Below are positions 54,809 through 63,714 of a stretch of 64,000 bases of DNA, piece after piece; within the stretch, counting starts at the first letter, position 1, and each line of letters starts with the position of its first letter. Under the pieces are notes generated by a model. It worked only from the letters and a program-made list of their open reading frames with translations, did no database searches and was not told the DNA's origin. The stretch covers positions 22,431-86,430 of the forward strand of contig CAZIWA010000005.1 of NCBI GenBank assembly GCA_964542875.1, written 5' to 3'. Source of the stretch: CAZGOM01 sp964542875 (GTDB lineage: Bacteria > Planctomycetota > Phycisphaerae > Phycisphaerales > Phycisphaeraceae). A program made the translations under genes and the position numbers.

Positions 54809-55543
54809 TCACCACAACTGCTGCCAGTTGGCTGGGTTCAGCCCGCCGTTGTAATGCAGGCGTGGCGCCACATGCCCATCCATGAACAGAAAGTTCGCCG
54901 TCGTGTTCGGGTTGATATGCCGGAACGCGTGTGACTGGTAATAGCCGTAATCCGATCCGGCGTCTACATTCCATTCGTAGTAAGGCAGGTCCCAGCCATA
55001 CCCCCACCGCCTGCCGTCACCCACGATCATCGCCACGCTGGGTGTATATCCCTTGGGTTGGCTCCAACCCTTCATGGGCACGCCGTACCCGCGCAGCGCC
55101 GTGGACCAATTGATCATGTAGCTCAGCGGCACAAAGTCATTGTCCCAGTTCGTGGTCGGGGAGCCGTTATAGGAACCGTCCGCCGTCACCAGTTGCGCGG
55201 CTGTTTCACCCGCGCACTTGTAGACCTTCCAACGATAATTGCCAGTGTTGTAAGTTCCCGCGGTGATCAAAGGCGGCTTGTATTCGCTTGCCCCGAAATA
55301 CCCTTGATTCCCCAGCGTCGCGGCCCAACTGAGCCCGCTGGCCACCGACGGCACATAGTCCTTGTTCTCGTCAGCGTAATACTGAAAGCCGATTCCCACC
55401 TGCCGCAGGTTCGCCGCGCACAGTTGCGTGTAGGTCACCTTCCTGGAATTCACCAGTGAAGGAAGCAATAAACCAATCAGCACGGCAAGAATGGAAATGC
55501 ACACCAGAAGTTCAATGAGCGTAAAACCGGGTATTCGGCGCAT
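54809..55543 (-). CDS. Type II-like pseudopilin
   Basis: 244 residues starting at ATG 55543 with AAAGG six bases upstream. Signal RIPG-FTLIELLVCISILAVL with Gly before the cleavage site, and the C-terminal DGHVAPR motif preceded by His-rich HAFRHINP. Unlike the pair at 34.5-36.1 kb it has Gly at -1 and a different tail. Structural pilin-like subunit or pseudopilin of a secretion system; partners are not in view. Confidence 0.83.
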   Translation of the reverse strand: MRRIPGFTLIELLVCISILAVLIGLLLPSLVNSRKVTYTQLCAANLRQVGIGFQYYADENKDYVPSVASGLSWAATLGNQGYFGASEYKPPLITAGTYNTGNYRWKVYKCAGETAAQLVTADGSYNGSPTTNWDNDFVPLSYMINWSTALRGYGVPMKGWSQPKGYTPSVAMIVGDGRRWGYGWDLPYYEWNVDAGSDYGYYQSHAFRHINPNTTANFLFMDGHVAPRLHYNGGLNPANWQQLW

Positions 55544-55795
55544 AAACGACCTTTCATACTCATAAAAACAGGGCAATTCGCGCAAGCTCAACAATCAGAC
55601 CGACCCGAGCCAGATATGGTTCCACAAATTACCAACCTTAACCGGATATAACAACGCGCCACATTTCTGGGCGGCACGCTCTCGTCCGCGTGAGCATGTC
55701 TTCCTCTTGATCTGCGCTTTTCTTCAGAGGCCAAAGGCCCGATACCCGGGTGCATGCGCCTTCGCATTGCTCAAATCCACTTAAGCCCGGCTCAA

Positions 55796-56356
55796 CTAAA
55801 TCTTAAACAGCGACTCAGCCTCGTGATCCAGCAGCTTCCGCTTGTTTTCCAGCCCGCCGCCAAAACCGGTGAGCTTCCCTGACGCGCCGATCACCCGGTG
55901 GCAAGGCACGATGATCATCACAGGGTTGGCTCCATTGGCCAGGCCCACCGCCCGGCAGGCCGTCGGCTGGCCGATGGCCTTGGCGATGTCCAGGTAGGAA
56001 CGCGTCTGGCCAAAAGGGATCTCAACCAGCGCCCGCCAGACCTTGTTTTGAAATTCGGTCCCCGCGTAGCGGATGGGCAGCACAAACACCTTGCGCCGGC
56101 CTTGAAAGTACTCATCCAACTGACGCACAGTCTCGTGCAGCACCGCAGGCCCGCAGGCACTCGCCGGGCAGGCGCCGGAGGTCTGCGGTTCTGCCTGTCC
56201 ACGCGTAAGCCCCAGGCCAATCAGCAGATCGCCGGTGGTCTGAATCTCAAGCTCTCCAAGTGGAGAATCCATCCTGGCGAAATACACACGATCACCCGGC
56301 GCACCGTCGACACGGCCCGTCATCATGGGTTGGGCAGGAGGGACATCGGTTTTCAT
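55796..56356 (-). CDS. ogt: Methylated-DNA--protein-cysteine methyltransferase
   Basis: 186 residues, Ogt/AGT family: active-site PCHRV with Cys152 as methyl acceptor, and GQTRSYLDIAKAIG as the DNA-binding helix. The protein repairs O6-alkylguanine by one-off transfer to Cys152. Overlap-free, 24 bp after the M29 gene on the same strand, so perhaps co-transcribed with it. Confidence 0.92.
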   Translation of the reverse strand: MKTDVPPAQPMMTGRVDGAPGDRVYFARMDSPLGELEIQTTGDLLIGLGLTRGQAEPQTSGACPASACGPAVLHETVRQLDEYFQGRRKVFVLPIRYAGTEFQNKVWRALVEIPFGQTRSYLDIAKAIGQPTACRAVGLANGANPVMIIVPCHRVIGASGKLTGFGGGLENKRKLLDHEAESLFKI

Positions 56357-56380
56357 GACGCGTGCCGTAGGCAGGCCGGT

Positions 56381-57532
56381 TTAGTTCCCCGGCCAGTTGG
56401 GGAAAAGGAATTTACCATCGCGGGAAATGACTTCCCCGTCGATGGCGATGGTTCCGCCTTTACGTAGATCGCAGACCATGTCCCAATGGAGCCCGGATTC
56501 GTTGGTGTTGCCGGATTCCGGGTAGCCTGCGCCCACTGCGGCGTGGAAGGTGCCGCCGATCTTTTCATCAAAGAGCGTGTTCTTGGAATATTCCTTGATG
56601 TTGTAGTTGGTGCCGATGGCGATTTCGCCCAGCACGCGCGCGCCCTCGTCCTGGTCGAGCATTTCCAGCAGGAAGTCTTCACCCTTGGACGCTTTGGCTT
56701 TGACGACCCGGCCACGCTCAAACACCAGTTCAATGTCGTGCACTTCGCGTCCGTGGTGGACTGCGGGGAAGGAGTATCGCACAAGCCCGTTCACGCCGCC
56801 GTCTTCCGCGTCGAGCGTCGGCCCGGCGAACACTTCGCCGTCGGGGAAATTCTCGTGGCCCGAGCAGTTGATCCAGGTGGCCTTGGAGACATCGACCGTA
56901 AGGTCGGTGCCGTTTGCGGTCTGGAACCGGATCTTCTTTTTGCCCTGGAGGTAAGCGCGCAGAAGGTCTTGCTGTTTGTGGATTTTGCGCCACTCGGCCA
57001 CCGGGTCTTCTTTGTCCAGGTGCCCGGCGTTGAACACGAAGTTTTCATACTGGCGCATGCTCATTTCCGCATCCTGGGCATTGGCCAGTGTGGGGTAAAG
57101 CGTGCCGCACCAGGAGAGCTTGCCGGGCGAGCCCGCGGGCCGGGCCGCGCGTTCCATGAATATCTTGAAAATCGGCTTGCGCGCCGCCGACGCCATGCCC
57201 TGCCGCTTGGGGTCCACCCGGGAAAGGCCCTTGGTGTTGGTTTCGGCCCAGAGCCCGATGGAGACGTCGATTTTCTCCACTTCCTGCAACGCCAGCGGGC
57301 TGACGAACTTCAACTGTTCATCGCTGGCGTTTGAGTAGAAAAACTCATTGAGCGCATCGGAGCTCACCTTGATGAACGGGTGCGCCCCGGCCACCACCAC
57401 CTGCTCATAAATCGCTTCCATCAGCGGCATGCCGATGGTCTCCCCGGTGATCCGAACCAGTTGCCCCGGTTTGACGGCGCAGGAATAGTGAACAATGACC
57501 TTGGCGAGTTTGTCCAGACGTTGATCGCGCAC
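56381..57532 (-). CDS. Aminopeptidase, M29 (thermophilic aminopeptidase) family
   Basis: 383 residues; GTG start at 57532 with GGAG seven bases upstream. M29 metal ligands are in NFPDGEVF, LGEIAIGTN, GGTFHAAVG and SGLHWDMVCDL. Removes N-terminal residues from peptides with two divalent metals. Followed closely by ogt on the same strand. Confidence 0.9.
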   Translation of the reverse strand: MRDQRLDKLAKVIVHYSCAVKPGQLVRITGETIGMPLMEAIYEQVVVAGAHPFIKVSSDALNEFFYSNASDEQLKFVSPLALQEVEKIDVSIGLWAETNTKGLSRVDPKRQGMASAARKPIFKIFMERAARPAGSPGKLSWCGTLYPTLANAQDAEMSMRQYENFVFNAGHLDKEDPVAEWRKIHKQQDLLRAYLQGKKKIRFQTANGTDLTVDVSKATWINCSGHENFPDGEVFAGPTLDAEDGGVNGLVRYSFPAVHHGREVHDIELVFERGRVVKAKASKGEDFLLEMLDQDEGARVLGEIAIGTNYNIKEYSKNTLFDEKIGGTFHAAVGAGYPESGNTNESGLHWDMVCDLRKGGTIAIDGEVISRDGKFLFPNWPGN

Positions 57533-57788
57533 GGATGATCTCCGAAAAAGGAACCGTTTTAGTTATCGCTGAAAAGTGTAGCGGGGATTTGCTTAAGGGT
57601 CTAAATGGCAAATGCATTTAACCATGAGACGTGACACGACAATTCTGCGCTGAACCGGGAGCGCCGGCGTCCCGCCGGCTCCCGATCAACCACCTTCACC
57701 GACATAAGTGAACCCGTCAGTCGCCAATCCCCCTGAATTTGCCCTCTCCGCGGAATTCGTCATGCCCCCCAGACCCCACGCGGCCCGC

Positions 57789-58151
57789 TCACTCCCCCGC
57801 GTATTCCACCTGGGAAGTGGTCGTCTCATTGACCCGTATCTTCGAAAGCATGGGCAGCGTCGGTTTGAGCCGGTCATAAATCCATTTGGCCAGCATCTCA
57901 GATGTTGGAATTTCCAGCCCGGGAATCTCATTGAGCACCCGGTGATCCAGTTGGTCTTCAATGGGCTTGTATGCGCGCTTGATGTCGCCGAAATCGATCA
58001 GATACCCCTTGGCGGGATCAACCTCGCCGGAGACAACAACTTCGATTTTGTAGGAATGGCCGTGCATGCGGGAACACGGGTGGCCAACCGGAAATGTGGG
58101 AATGTGGTGGGCCGCTTCAAACTTGAATGATTTAATAAGCGTCGCGCGCAT
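57789..58151 (-). CDS. queD: 6-pyruvoyltetrahydropterin/6-carboxytetrahydropterin synthase
   Basis: 120 residues, normal length. Zinc-binding His15/His16, His30 and His32 (FEAAHH, HGHSY) and Cys26 near the active site. QueD makes 6-carboxytetrahydropterin for queuosine; some homologues act in pterin synthesis. No other queuosine gene is in the window. Its start (58151) lies 21 bp before tRNA-Lys on the same strand. Confidence 0.9.
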   Translation of the reverse strand: MRATLIKSFKFEAAHHIPTFPVGHPCSRMHGHSYKIEVVVSGEVDPAKGYLIDFGDIKRAYKPIEDQLDHRVLNEIPGLEIPTSEMLAKWIYDRLKPTLPMLSKIRVNETTTSQVEYAGE

Positions 58152-58172
58152 TGGCTTGTCAGAGAAGTCAAG

Positions 58173-58244
58173 TGGGCCGGGTGGGATTTGAACCCACGAC
58201 CAATCGCTTAAAAGGCGAATGCTCTACCCCTGAGCTACCAGCCC
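58173..58244 (-). tRNA. tRNA-Lys(UUU)
   Basis: The minus strand folds into a full cloverleaf: acceptor GGGCTGG/CCGGCCC with discriminator A, D-arm GCTC...GAGC, anticodon loop CTTTTAA with anticodon UUU, and T-arm GTGGG-TTCAAAT-CCCAC. CCA is not encoded. Confidence 0.95.
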
Positions 58245-58391
58245 GAATCAGGCCAAGAAGTATACCCGGATCGTCCCCAGCTAGCCAGTGCCGGTTTTAC
58301 CAGCCCCTGCGGGGGCTTGCCTCACGCCTCGATTCACCCTACAACACGCAGTAAGAACCCACACCCCATTCCGGATGCGCCACGCCCGCAA

Positions 58392-60488
58392 ATGTTTAGA
58401 AACGCCTTCTTTCAACGCGTTCTCGATCAGATCGGCCAGATCCTGGGCCTCACCCGGGACTGGTACATCATCGCCATGGCGGCGTTTGTGGGTATCGCCA
58501 CCGGCCTCGTCGCCGTCGGCTTCGGCAAAATGGTCACTTTCTCCGAAGAATTCTTCTTTGGCGATTACTCCCAGCAAGACCTGGCCATCTCCCTGAAACT
58601 CATGCTCCTGGTGGTCATCCCCTCCTTCGGCGGCCTGCTGGTGGGCGTCATCCAGTACTACATCCAACGCGCCCCCCCAAACCACGGCATACCCGACATC
58701 ATCGAAGCCCTCGTCTTTAAACACGGCGTCCTCCGCCCGCGCATGGGCTTCTTCACCGCGGTCAAGTCGTCCATCACCATCGGCTCAGGCGGCGCAGTCG
58801 GCGTGGAAGGCCCCATCGTCACCATCGGCTCCGTGCTGGGGTCCTTCATCGGGCAGACCTTTAAAGTCGGCCGGCAATACATGCCCACGCTCGTAGGTTG
58901 CGGCGCCGCTGCCGGCCTGGCCTGCCTCTTTAACGCCCCCATCGCCGCAGCCATCTTCGTGCTGGAAGTCATGCTGCGCGACTTCTCCCTGCGCAGCGTG
59001 ATGCCCATCATCCTCGCCAGCGTCTTTGGCACCGCCGTCGCCCACGCCGTAAGCAACTCCAACACCGCCATCTTCAGCGTCTCCCAGGAGCTTTCCGGCT
59101 ACCCCTTCGCCATCAAGGACATCTGGCTCTACGCCATCCTCGGCGTCATCTGCGGGCTCACCGCCTACTGCTACACCATCACCCTGCGCAGGCTTGAGGA
59201 ATGGTGGGTGCACCGGGTTCGGCTGCACCCCGCCATCCGCCCCGCAGCAGGCGGACTCGTGCTGGGCGTCTCCGGCGCGATCTTCGTGCTCATCTACCCC
59301 CACGCCATGCCCGGGTACAACCCCCCTGCCTACATGGGCAACGGCTACCCGGTGATCGTCTCCCTGCTGGAGCCCGGCCTTTACGACAATGTCTCCAGGC
59401 GCGAAGCTGCCGACGAAGCAGCCTCCAAGACCAGGGAAGGCATCCGTAAAGACCTTCCCGCCTACCCCATTGTGCCTCCGACCGCCACGACAAGCCCCAG
59501 CACCGCCCCCGCCATCATCAGCCCGGCGCCTGTGCCCCCAGGCCCGGTGGGTCCGCAAATCGTCACCACCGAATCCATCGCCCGATCTGAACACGCCGCA
59601 GCGGATGCCGCAGGCCTGACGCGCATCTCGGAAACCCCGCCCCAGGCCGTGCGCACGCGCAATGAAATGTTCATTTTCCTGCTCCTGCTGGTGTTCCTGA
59701 AAATCTTCGGCACAGGCACCACGCTCGGCTCCGGCGGCTCCGGCGGCATCTTCGCCCCCAGCCTCTTCATCGGCGCCGCAGTCGGCGGCACCGTCGGCGT
59801 CGGCGTGCAGATCCTCGGCCTGGCCGACCCCGCCTCCGTCAGCCCCGCCACCTTCGCCCTAGCCGGCATGGCAGGCGTGCTCGCCGGCGCCGTCCACTGC
59901 CCCATGACCGCCTTCCTGCTCATCTTTGAAATCACCCGCGACTACAACCTCATCCTCCCCGTCATGCTCGTCTCCGTCATCGCCACCAGTTCCTCCACAC
60001 TCCTCCTTCGTGAAAGCATCTACACCACCATCCTTCGGGAAAAAGGCGTCAACATCGAGCAGGAACCCGGCCGCGAAAGTGCCCTGCTGCGCCAGCTTCA
60101 CGTCGACGAAGTGGACTTGGTGGAACCCATCGCCGTCGATTCCGGCGACCCTGCCGAATCCCTCATCGAAAAAGCCCGTGAAAACTCCCAGGCCCACTTC
60201 GTGCTGATCGATGAAAAGCAAACCTACCTGGGCATGATTCTCCGCGATGAAGTCACCCGCGCCCTGCTGCACCCCGAAGCACTGTCGCTGATGATCGTCG
60301 ACGAACTGGCCCGAACCGATCTGGCCACCGTGCTTCCGGATGACAACCTGGAAACCGTCCTGGCCAAGCTGGAAATCATGGACCTAGGCATCCTCTGTGT
60401 GCTCGACGACAAAAAACGCCCCCTGGGCCTGGTCACCCGCGCCGGCATCATGCGCCGCTACAAGCAGGCCGTGCAGGAAGAAAAGTAA
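58392..60488 (+). CDS. ClC-family chloride channel/antiporter with CBS domains
   Basis: 698 residues. The gating glutamate Glu139 is in GVEGPIVT; the GHGIPD-type selectivity loop reads NHGIPDII; GSGGSGGIFAPSL is the conserved third motif. Two CBS domains follow the last helix (about residues 560-690). A proline/alanine/threonine-rich stretch (about 337-423) interrupts the membrane domain in a loop. ATG 58392 is chosen over an upstream TTG. CLC proteins move chloride or exchange it for protons; the Glu139 gate is kept. Which of the two is not decided. Confidence 0.85.
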   Translation: MFRNAFFQRVLDQIGQILGLTRDWYIIAMAAFVGIATGLVAVGFGKMVTFSEEFFFGDYSQQDLAISLKLMLLVVIPSFGGLLVGVIQYYIQRAPPNHGIPDIIEALVFKHGVLRPRMGFFTAVKSSITIGSGGAVGVEGPIVTIGSVLGSFIGQTFKVGRQYMPTLVGCGAAAGLACLFNAPIAAAIFVLEVMLRDFSLRSVMPIILASVFGTAVAHAVSNSNTAIFSVSQELSGYPFAIKDIWLYAILGVICGLTAYCYTITLRRLEEWWVHRVRLHPAIRPAAGGLVLGVSGAIFVLIYPHAMPGYNPPAYMGNGYPVIVSLLEPGLYDNVSRREAADEAASKTREGIRKDLPAYPIVPPTATTSPSTAPAIISPAPVPPGPVGPQIVTTESIARSEHAAADAAGLTRISETPPQAVRTRNEMFIFLLLLVFLKIFGTGTTLGSGGSGGIFAPSLFIGAAVGGTVGVGVQILGLADPASVSPATFALAGMAGVLAGAVHCPMTAFLLIFEITRDYNLILPVMLVSVIATSSSTLLLRESIYTTILREKGVNIEQEPGRESALLRQLHVDEVDLVEPIAVDSGDPAESLIEKARENSQAHFVLIDEKQTYLGMILRDEVTRALLHPEALSLMIVDELARTDLATVLPDDNLETVLAKLEIMDLGILCVLDDKKRPLGLVTRAGIMRRYKQAVQEEK

Positions 60489-60747
60489 ACAAACATTCCA
60501 TCAACGCCAACCCTTCCGGGTGGCACAGCACGGCCCGCAGCAGTGCTGTGTCCGGGCCACTCGCCAACAAAAAACAAACCCACCGCCTCCCACCCCAAAA
60601 CCGAATAGCACGACAACGCTACATCCGTTCTTACCCCCTCTCCCCTTTGGGCTGATCATGACCCAAGTTTCTGGAAGACATGGCAAGCGACCTCGGGAAT
60701 CAACTGCCGGCGTCTTGTCTATTCGCCCAAAGCGATAAACAAGGAAG

Positions 60748-60783
60748 CCCAGGGTAAGCATGTACTCATGCGCCACCCTGGGT
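60748..60783. other. Nested inverted repeat downstream of the ClC gene
   Basis: Outer arms CCCAGGGT / ACCCTGGG enclose an inner GCATG-TACT-CATGC hairpin. It lies 260 bp after the ClC stop; it could be a terminator or an unrelated structured element. Confidence 0.4.
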
Positions 60784-60880
60784 TTGAATCATTTAAAAAA
60801 AGCTCTTGCACGCGCCCATGTCCACGCCAGCCACCCCGTAACGACCCAACTCCGTTTACCTTTGTCTTTGCTCTTTCCCG

Positions 60881-60937
60881 ACTCTGACTTTTCCGCCTCT
60901 TAACTTCGCGTCTTCGCGCCTTCGCGGTAAAACTCTT
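60881..60937 (-). repeat. Dispersed intergenic repeat, copy 3 (inverted)
   Basis: Reverse complement contains the core CCGCGAAGGCGCGAAG plus an extra ACGCGAAG unit, then TTAAGAGGCGGAAAA. Same layout as copies 1 and 2. Confidence 0.7.
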
Positions 60938-61236
60938 CCTCTTCGCTTCTGCGCATCCAACGCTCATTTCAAAACCTGGGAAATGATCAACCCTTTGGGA
61001 GTGGGCTCACGGTGAGGGCCGCCTTCGAATGCGGAAATGCGCCGAATAATCAAACCTCTACTTCCAATTCCAACCATCTGTTTGTCACATGGACCGTTGT
61101 AGCATTCGCCGCAAGCGCAAGCGACGACTTCGGGCGCAGCCCGACCTCCCACCAACCCAACAAAACCACCTCGCCAACCTCAACGCCCACAACGCACACC
61201 ACCGCACGGGTCATCCCTCTCCAACTCCACTCGCAA

Positions 61237-62598
61237 TCACTTCGCCGAATAGGAAATGTTGTAAATCAACTCATTGGTCACCGGATCGCGCAGCCAGTTC
61301 AGCGTCGGCGTGGGGCTCAAACCGGGAGCCGAGATCCGCGGCAGCCCGATCTTCGGGTCCGACGGCGAAAGCATCTGGAAAAACACATCACGCCCATTGG
61401 CGCCGCGGTACCGATAAAGCGCTTCATTACCCGCCAGATATTCGGTCTTGATGCCGTGATGGCTCATCATCGTGAGGCTGAACTTGGTCTTCTGCAAAAA
61501 GTTGCGCAGCCCTTCCGTGCTGTTGGGAATCGGGTACTTGCTCTTGTTCATGAAGCCGATCGCCTCACCCAGGAACGTCATGCGCTCCACGGCCTGGCTC
61601 AGGTAGTCGGGCTGCACGGCCAGGGCCCAGTCCTGCCACGCCTTCTTGAAGCCGGAGGTGTCTTCACTGCCGAAGGCTTCCTTAAACGCCGTGAGGCTGT
61701 CTTTCTTGGCGGCCACCAACCGGAGGTATTTATCAAACGCGGGCCGGTACCGGCCGTTGTCCGCAGTAACCAGGAAGTACACCATCGACCACGATTGGTC
61801 GTACTGCAGAGAGCCTTTAGGCGAGCCGGTGATCACGTTCTGCATCCACTCGCCATCGGTGGTGGCCAGCAGTGTGTTGAAGTCGATGGCCTTCTTAAGC
61901 TCGATCGCGGCCTTCACCGATTGCACCCGCTGGGCGTTTGCCAGGCCCAGGTAAAACTTGTCGTTGATAAGGATGCCGTCTTCGAAATACTGCGCGATGC
62001 CTTCGTTGACCCAGATGGGCAGTTCCACGCCGATGAACGCATGCGCGAACTGGTGGAAGCCCTCGTGCTGAAGCACATTGAGCACTTCCTGCGGCGCCCT
62101 GCCTTCAAGGAAAACGGCCAGGCCCTGCACATCCTGCGTAACGAAGAACATGCCGCCTGTGTTGGCCCCGCTCATGCCCATCTTGTCGAAAAACTGTGCG
62201 TAGCCCGCTTTGGTTTTGAACACAAACAGCGACATGCGCCGGTTGGGATCGACATCGGACTTAAAGCCGGAGAACCGCTGCGTGTAGTTATCAAACAGCG
62301 CATCCATGTGCTTGGTGATGCGCGCAAGGTCTTGGTCGGGCACATCGGAAAAAACGTTGTAATGCCGGGTAGAGATGGCGTTCAGCCCCTCGACCAGCTT
62401 CCGGGGCGGGATGGTCCCCAGGTTCGCGCTCGACCGCGCTTCCGCGGCCCGTTCACGCTCGGCCCGGCGCTCTGTGCGGCCCGACTGCGCCAGGATCGGC
62501 GCACCCACCCCAACCAGCACGGCGATGAAAGCCAGTGCAAGGGCAAGCAGCCAGCGGTTTGTGGCAGTCCGACCGAGATTCGCGTTGTCTAAGCCCAT
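61237..62598 (-). CDS. DUF1570-like exported metallopeptidase
   Basis: 453 residues; ATG 62598 with AGGTGG six bases upstream. A signal/anchor helix (about 18-40), then a soluble domain with HEGFH (HExxH) and, further on, NEGIAQYFE, the gluzincin-type pattern of the planctomycetal DUF1570 family. Likely an extracytoplasmic zinc protease or a catalytically related protein; the substrate is unknown. It lies 45 bp after accD on the same strand. Confidence 0.82.
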   Translation of the reverse strand: MGLDNANLGRTATNRWLLALALAFIAVLVGVGAPILAQSGRTERRAERERAAEARSSANLGTIPPRKLVEGLNAISTRHYNVFSDVPDQDLARITKHMDALFDNYTQRFSGFKSDVDPNRRMSLFVFKTKAGYAQFFDKMGMSGANTGGMFFVTQDVQGLAVFLEGRAPQEVLNVLQHEGFHQFAHAFIGVELPIWVNEGIAQYFEDGILINDKFYLGLANAQRVQSVKAAIELKKAIDFNTLLATTDGEWMQNVITGSPKGSLQYDQSWSMVYFLVTADNGRYRPAFDKYLRLVAAKKDSLTAFKEAFGSEDTSGFKKAWQDWALAVQPDYLSQAVERMTFLGEAIGFMNKSKYPIPNSTEGLRNFLQKTKFSLTMMSHHGIKTEYLAGNEALYRYRGANGRDVFFQMLSPSDPKIGLPRISAPGLSPTPTLNWLRDPVTNELIYNISYSAK

Positions 62599-62643
62599 TT
62601 TCACCACCTGACCGCTGATCGACTTCCCCAGACACTTCAAACA

Positions 62644-63588
62644 TTATTTACCCGCGTAGTCGATCAAGCGGCTGATTTCCACCTGAAGGTTTTTGCGGTC
62701 GACGACTTTGTCGACGAAGCCCTTGGCCATCAGATGTTCACTACGCTGGAAACCCTCAGGCAGTTCCTGGCGAACGGTGTTGGCGATCACGCGAGGCCCG
62801 GCAAAGGCAATCAGCGCCTTGGGCTCCGCGATGATGATGTCGCCCAGCATGGCGAAGCTCGCAGTCACGCCCCCCGTCGTGGGGTCAGTCAGCAGGCTGA
62901 TGAACAACCCGCCCTTGGCGTCCAGCCGGGCCAGCGCCGCGGAGACCTTGGACATCTGCATCAGCGAGAGCGTGCTTTCCTGCATGCGCGCGCCGCCCGA
63001 GCAGGAAACGATGATCAACGGCAGCCCGGTCTTGATCGCCAGTTCCACGCTCCGGGTGATCTTCTCACCCACCACGGAACCCATGGAGCCCATCATGAAT
63101 CGCGGGTCCATCACGGCCAGCACCGCGCCACGCCCGCGGATAAAACCCTTCCCGCAAATCACGGCGTCCTTGTGCCCGGCCTTTTTCTGTTCCTGCTTGA
63201 TGCGCTCTTTGTAGGGCTTGAGGTCGTTGAACTCCAGCGGGTCCATCGGCCCCACATCTTCCCAAAGCGGCTCAAAGCTGCCGGGATCGCAAAGCTGCTT
63301 GATCCGGTCATCCGCCCCGATACGCATGTGATGATTGCACTCGGGGCACACATGCAGATTCTGCTCAACCACTTTCCGGTAGAGCATGGTTTCGCACTCG
63401 GGGCAGCGCAGCCAGAGCCCTTCAGGGATGTCCGTCCGCTTGCCTGTGTCGACAACATCTGCCCATGTGGTCTTGCGCGGCAGTGGCTTGCCCGGCGCAT
63501 CAGGAATCACAGGCGGGCCGTACTGCTCGCCCTGCTGACTCTGTATTTCCTGCTTGCCTGACGCTTGCGAAGATGTGGCTTTGGCCAT
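62644..63588 (-). CDS. accD: Acetyl-CoA carboxylase carboxyltransferase subunit beta
   Basis: 314 residues. N-terminal zinc ribbon with Cys62, Cys65, Cys81 and Cys84 (CPEC...CPEC), then the crotonase-like carboxyltransferase domain (MGSMGSVVGEKITR and SGGARMQESTLSLMQM). Transfers carboxyl from biotin to acetyl-CoA as first step of fatty acid synthesis, with AccA. The unusual N-terminal 40 residues are Gln/Ser/Pro-rich. Divergent from the FAH-family gene. Confidence 0.95.
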   Translation of the reverse strand: MAKATSSQASGKQEIQSQQGEQYGPPVIPDAPGKPLPRKTTWADVVDTGKRTDIPEGLWLRCPECETMLYRKVVEQNLHVCPECNHHMRIGADDRIKQLCDPGSFEPLWEDVGPMDPLEFNDLKPYKERIKQEQKKAGHKDAVICGKGFIRGRGAVLAVMDPRFMMGSMGSVVGEKITRSVELAIKTGLPLIIVSCSGGARMQESTLSLMQMSKVSAALARLDAKGGLFISLLTDPTTGGVTASFAMLGDIIIAEPKALIAFAGPRVIANTVRQELPEGFQRSEHLMAKGFVDKVVDRKNLQVEISRLIDYAGK

Positions 63589-63714
63589 AAGGAGCAATCC
63601 ATTCCATTGGGTCGGTCATTTGCCCGATTCACAGTAAGCGGGCTGGTTCCACCAGCCCCCACCCGGTAAAGTGCTGCCAGATTATAACGCACCAAACCCT
63701 GGGAGATTGCCAAA

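Larger units (their letters stand above)
60489..61236. other. 748-bp intergenic region with hairpin and repeat
   Basis: No gene seen. It holds a nested hairpin near 60748-60783 and repeat copy 3 at 60881-60937. The downstream part (61020-61230) has short open frames on both strands with no family match. Confidence 0.7.

Noticed and set aside
60719..60967. 82-codon frame with FTAKARRRE-like sequence
   Set aside because: It is the reading of the dispersed repeat, not a conserved gene.
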